NCBI RefSeq assembly: GCF_025252405.1
Contig: NZ_CP104307.1
Location: forward strand, 3,968,001 to 4,032,000
DNA length: 64,000 bases
Direction of reading: 5' to 3'
DNA from: Flavobacterium sp. TR2
Lineage (GTDB): Bacteria > Bacteroidota > Bacteroidia > Flavobacteriales > Flavobacteriaceae
Below the pieces are notes generated by a model that saw only the letters and a program-made list of their open reading frames with translations, was not told the origin of the DNA and ran no database searches. Shown in pieces: positions 60,937 through 64,000 of this stretch. Position 1 is the stretch's first letter. Every line of letters begins with the position of its first letter. The position numbers and the translations under genes are program-made.

Positions 60937-61554
60937 TCAAGAAATCAACTGGTTATAATCTTCCTCCGTATCAATGTCAATATTTCCTTTTTCAAAAGGA
61001 ACCGCAACGACGTCTTCGGCGTATTTTTTAATAAGCTTTTTTGCCCCTTCTTTCCCTTTCAGCGCTAGAAGTTCCGGAAAGTATTTTTTATGAAATAAAA
61101 CCGGTGTTCCTAAGGTTTCTGAATAACCGGATGCTGCAATTTCTTTTCCTGTTTTCTTAGATTCGCTGATTAAGTTTTCAAAAACGGCACTAGTGACAAA
61201 AGGCTGATCGCAGACTGCCAAAATACATTGCTCACAATCAGGATTTACAAGCAGTGCTTCTGTAATTCCCTTTGCGATTGAAGAAGACATTCCTTTTTCC
61301 CATTCAGAATTGAAAGAAAATAGTATTTCGGGCAAATTAAGCTCTTTTGCGATTAAATCATGATTGGCGCCTGTTACGACTATTAGAAACGAGTTTTTAA
61401 CTTTTAAAGCTTCTGAAATCGTGTTTTTCAGCAGGGTCGATTCTTTGTACTGCAGCAGCTGTTTGGGGCTGTTCAATCTTGACGAACTCCCTGCAGCGAG
61501 AATAACAATGCCTGTTTGATGACAAATTTTATTCTCCATAATGAATTTCATCAT
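60937..61554 (-). CDS. MocA/MobA-like molybdenum cofactor nucleotidyltransferase
   Basis: A 205-residue NTP-transferase. The nucleotide loop is VILAAGSSSRLNSPKQLL, and CDQPFV is the metal- and cofactor-binding segment, as in E. coli MocA, which makes the cytosine dinucleotide form of the cofactor used by PaoABC. The start overlaps the xdhC-like gene by 26 bp; an internal ATG at 61539 would reduce this to 11 bp. The stop codon TGA lies in a repeat unit (CATCAAGAAA on the plus strand). Cytidylyl rather than guanylyl specificity is inferred from the neighbouring enzyme. Confidence 0.88.
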   Translation of the reverse strand: MMKFIMENKICHQTGIVILAAGSSSRLNSPKQLLQYKESTLLKNTISEALKVKNSFLIVVTGANHDLIAKELNLPEILFSFNSEWEKGMSSSIAKGITEALLVNPDCEQCILAVCDQPFVTSAVFENLISESKKTGKEIAASGYSETLGTPVLFHKKYFPELLALKGKEGAKKLIKKYAEDVVAVPFEKGNIDIDTEEDYNQLIS

Positions 61555-62653
61555 GAATTCTACCCAATTTGTATTTTAAGGATGTTCCTGCACGTTCAGA
61601 GGCAATTGCTTTAATTTCAGAAACAATCGAAAGAGCGATTTCTTCTGAAGTTTCTGCGCCTATATCCAAACCAATAGGACTGTGGATTCTGCTTAACTGT
61701 TCTTCGCTTACTGTTATTCCTTCCTGCAAAAGATCGTCAAGCATTCGGTTGAACTTTGATTTTGGACCGAGAATTCCGATGTAATGACAATTGGTCTGCA
61801 ATAACAATTTTAGAACGGCCAGATCATATTTGTAATTGTGCGTCATCAAAAGAAAATAAGTCTGATCGTCGATGTTTACATTATCCAGAAATTGCTCGGG
61901 TTTTACAACTGAAATCTGACTGGCTTTAGGAAAACGCTTTGCTGTTGCATGAGTGGCGCGTCCTTCGCCAATAGTGGTTTTCCATCCTAAAACAGCCGCC
62001 ATTTTTACCAGTGGCCGAATATCGTTTCCTGCTCCTGCAATTATCAGCGAAATAGATGGTTTTATATATTCAATTAAGGCTTCGCTGTCGTTTTGCTCTT
62101 GCAGTTTTTTGACTAATGACGTTTTGCTTTTCAGCACTTCTTTTACATCTGAAATCAGATTTAAAGATTCATTATTATGATTTAGAACAGGACTGTCTTT
62201 TCGAAAAAACAAAGTGGTCCCAATCTGAAATGCATTTCTTTTTAAAGAGAAAACGGTAACGATTACAGCTTCTTTTCGTTCCAATTCAAGTTGTCTCAAA
62301 AGCTGAATCGGATTGTTTTCTACCTCTTCATCGATGTATTCAAAAAGAATATGAACAATTCCGTTGCACCCCAGCTGCAATCCTACTTCTGCATCATCTT
62401 CATTGCTTGTATTGTAGGTGACCAGTTTATTCTGTTTCTGATTAATTGAAAGAAGCGCTTTTCGCAGCGCATCGCCTTCTAAGCAGCCTCCGCTTATGGC
62501 GCCCGTCAGTATGCCGTCTTCTGTCACCAGCATACGCGCGCCTGGCTTTCTGTACGACGACCCTTCCACTTTGACAACTGTTGCCAAGGCTGTTTTTTTT
62601 CCTGCCAATTCTGCTTCGGAATGCGCTTTAAGAATTTCGCTGATTTCTTTCAT
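61529..62653 (-). CDS. XdhC-family cofactor chaperone
   Basis: A 374-residue protein with an N-terminal XdhC/CoxI domain (GSSYRKPGARMLVTEDG, TGAISGGCLEGDA with the conserved Cys, YNTSNEDD) and a C-terminal Rossmann domain (LIIAGAGNDIRPLV; HNYKYDLAVLKLLL; IGILGPKSKFNRMLDDL). Members such as PaoD and XdhC bind the molybdenum cofactor, protect it during sulfuration and insert it in the enzyme. An in-frame ATG 21 bp upstream exists, but MKEISEILKAH is the family-like start. A TATTTTTG box on the minus strand (62672-62679) sits just upstream. Confidence 0.92.
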   Translation of the reverse strand: MKEISEILKAHSEAELAGKKTALATVVKVEGSSYRKPGARMLVTEDGILTGAISGGCLEGDALRKALLSINQKQNKLVTYNTSNEDDAEVGLQLGCNGIVHILFEYIDEEVENNPIQLLRQLELERKEAVIVTVFSLKRNAFQIGTTLFFRKDSPVLNHNNESLNLISDVKEVLKSKTSLVKKLQEQNDSEALIEYIKPSISLIIAGAGNDIRPLVKMAAVLGWKTTIGEGRATHATAKRFPKASQISVVKPEQFLDNVNIDDQTYFLLMTHNYKYDLAVLKLLLQTNCHYIGILGPKSKFNRMLDDLLQEGITVSEEQLSRIHSPIGLDIGAETSEEIALSIVSEIKAIASERAGTSLKYKLGRIHDEIHYGE

Positions 62654-62671
62654 ATAAAAATATCTTCCAAA

Positions 62672-62679
62672 CAAAAATA
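62672..62679 (-). promoter_or_regulatory. Possible -7 box of the xdhC-mocA pair
   Basis: TATTTTTG on the minus strand, an exact TAnnTTTG match, 19 bp upstream of the preferred start. It would give a very short leader. Confidence 0.35.
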
Positions 62680-62940
62680 GGGAAATCTTTTAAAGAGAAA
62701 TAATTCCTGTGACAAATGCCGTTTGGACTATTTCATCGATATAAAAGTAAGGAATCTAAAATATATCGGAAGAAAGCTGTCTGGAAGAAAAAATATTTTA
62801 GATTTTCTTTTGAGAATAACTATAATAATTTTTTATCATTAGCGTAATCATTTTTTTAAACAGGTGTATGATTTATATTACGAAGTTTTGTATTTTTATC
62901 AATAGCAAAATTTATTTTACCTAACTTAAAATTAAAATAC

Positions 62941-63273
62941 ATGGGAAAATTTGTAATCACTACTAGAGCTAATGGAGAGTTCCAGTTCAATTTGAAAGCT
63001 GGTAACGGCCAGACTATTTTAACAAGCGAAGGTTATACAACAAAAGCGGCTTGTAATAATGGTATCGAATCGGTTAAAAAAAATGCATCAGACGATGATC
63101 GTTATGATAGATTAGAATCTAAAAGCGGTAAACCTTATTTTAATTTAAAAGCTGGAAACGGCCAGATTATTGGTTCTAGCGAAATGTACGAAAGCGTTGC
63201 GGCAAGAGAAAACGGAATCGAATCGGTAAAGAAAAATGCTCCCGATGCAACTATAGATGATCAAACGGCTTAA
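62941..63273 (+). CDS. YegP-family (DUF1508) protein with two repeats
   Basis: A 110-residue cytoplasmic protein built of two DUF1508 repeats: GEFQFNLKAGNGQTILTSEGY...GIESVKKNA (residues 10-50) and KPYFNLKAGNGQIIGSSEMY...GIESVKKNA (60-100). E. coli YegP has the same double structure; the function is unknown, with a stress link often assumed. Monocistronic, with a terminator right after the gene. Confidence 0.93.
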   Translation: MGKFVITTRANGEFQFNLKAGNGQTILTSEGYTTKAACNNGIESVKKNASDDDRYDRLESKSGKPYFNLKAGNGQIIGSSEMYESVAARENGIESVKKNAPDATIDDQTA

Positions 63274-63295
63274 TTGAAAGCCATTTTAAAATAGA

Positions 63296-63325
63296 AAGAA
63301 GCAGTCTCAAAAGGACTGCTTTTTT
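63296..63325. terminator. Terminator between yegP-like and lutC-like genes
   Basis: GCAGTC (63301-63306) pairs with GACTGC (63314-63319), followed by TTTTTT; AAGAA precedes it, so the convergent lutC-like gene may use it weakly too. Confidence 0.8.
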
Positions 63326-63354
63326 GCTGGACTGATTATCTATATTTTTATAAT

Positions 63355-63942
63355 CTAATCCAATAAGAACACAATCAATCCTCGTGCGCCGTGAGCTCCA
63401 AGAACTAAAGACTGCTCGATATCGGCTGTTTTTGACGGACCGGCTATGAAAGTTCCAAAACCATATTCCATGTTTCCAATTCTTTGATACGCTTGCTGCA
63501 TTGTTGGCACAAGATCTTTTTTATGGACTATAATTGCTAAATATTGCGCGATGAAAGGCGCAACACGCTGTCCTAAAATATCATCTGTTACCCAGAGCCC
63601 GCTGTTTTCGGCAACTCCAAAATGTGCTTTTATAACAGTCAATTCTACATCCTGAAGCGAATGCGGATCTACTGTTTTCCAGTCTAAAGAAGCAATTTCT
63701 GAAAGTTCTGGAAGGGTTGTAATTAATCTTTTTTCTAGATTGTAATTCGATTTTATGTAATTGATAATTTCATCATAATTAGCAACCTCAACCGGATCGC
63801 CTCCAATACCTTTTAAAACCGTTTTATAGGTTTCTAGCACATCAAATTGCTCTGAACCTAAAAGATTTAGATTCGGCAGTTCTGAAACCAAATCAGGCTG
63901 GTTTAATTTAATTCTTTTTAAAATTTCGCCTTTACTGCTCAT
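63355..63942 (-). CDS. lutC: LutC/YkgG-family LUD-domain protein
   Basis: A 195-residue protein of the LUD family, part of the LutABC lactate utilisation complex that oxidises L-lactate to pyruvate. Visible: VTVIKAHFGVAENSGLWVTD with the AxxGxxxSG-type loop shifted to AENSG, APFIAQYLAIIVHKKDLVPTMQQAY, and the C-terminal FIAGPSKTADIEQSLVLGAHGARGLIVFLLD (conserved GPSxTADIE). It overlaps the upstream lutB-like frame by 11 bp, so the pair is translated together. Confidence 0.92.
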   Translation of the reverse strand: MSSKGEILKRIKLNQPDLVSELPNLNLLGSEQFDVLETYKTVLKGIGGDPVEVANYDEIINYIKSNYNLEKRLITTLPELSEIASLDWKTVDPHSLQDVELTVIKAHFGVAENSGLWVTDDILGQRVAPFIAQYLAIIVHKKDLVPTMQQAYQRIGNMEYGFGTFIAGPSKTADIEQSLVLGAHGARGLIVFLLD

Positions 63943-64000
63943 CTCTTTTTGCTTTAGATTCTCTCGAATTTTTCTTGTACCATTCTCTAAAAGATTCTTC
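63932..64000 (-). CDS. lutB: C-terminal end of a LutB-like iron-sulfur protein (partial)
   Basis: The frame is open from the window edge to a TAA at 63934-63932, giving 22 residues (EESFREWYKKNSRE and a basic tail). LutB is expected immediately upstream of LutC and its family ends in a similar FREWY-type helix. Only context and this short tail support the call. Confidence 0.55.
   Translation of the reverse strand, partial: EESFREWYKKNSRESKAKRDEQ

Overview
The window is AT-rich chromosomal DNA from a member of the Bacteroidota, most likely a soil or freshwater Flavobacterium of the F. johnsoniae type. The evidence is three secreted enzymes with type IX secretion (T9SS) C-terminal sorting domains, a SusC/SusD pair, a hybrid two-component regulator, few Shine-Dalgarno sequences, and promoter boxes of the Bacteroidota form TAnnTTTG. 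I found no tRNA, rRNA, insertion sequence, phage or CRISPR array.

Positions 1-14484 hold a probable N-glycan catabolism locus. On the minus strand run a GH92 alpha-mannosidase lipoprotein, a sodium:solute symporter, a GH130 phosphorylase, a CBM9-like secreted protein, a GHL10-type glycosidase lipoprotein, a glycosylasparaginase and the start of a GH20 hexosaminidase. A LytS/LytTR-type kinase-regulator pair is transcribed divergently, and a NagB/PIG-L fusion follows. Together these could strip mannose, phosphorolyse Man-GlcNAc, release GlcNAc from Asn and deaminate GlcN-6-P.

Positions 15313-17788 carry small housekeeping or unknown genes: a PncC-like protein, a very acidic repeat protein, two small putative membrane proteins and a SpoIIAA-like protein. 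Positions 18445-29614 hold a set suited to attacking fungal or oomycete walls: GH18 chitinase, GH64 and GH16 beta-1,3-glucanases, all with accessory modules and T9SS tails, led by a propeller/LuxR-type regulator.

Positions 29960-53769 form a uronic-acid polysaccharide locus. It has a DUF4861 protein, a LacI-type repressor with a damaged start codon, a divergent uronate operon (YhcH, KDPG aldolase, SDR mannonate oxidoreductase, UxuA), a beta-helix protein that may be a lyase, a hybrid two-component regulator, SusC/SusD, a GH88 unsaturated glucuronyl hydrolase and two GH2 enzymes that both carry the NxK motif of beta-glucuronidases. A DUF2911 protein follows.

Positions 55112-62653 encode a PaoABC-like periplasmic molybdenum aldehyde oxidoreductase with its likely cofactor genes: a NifS-like cysteine desulfurase, a MocA-like nucleotidyltransferase and XdhC. 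The window ends with a YegP-like protein and a LutC/LutB pair.

The most unusual layer lies between the genes. At least seven families of short inverted or tandem repeats fill almost every spacer over 150 bp. Several touch or overwrite the 3' ends of genes, and one has duplicated the tail of the LytTR gene with only synonymous changes.
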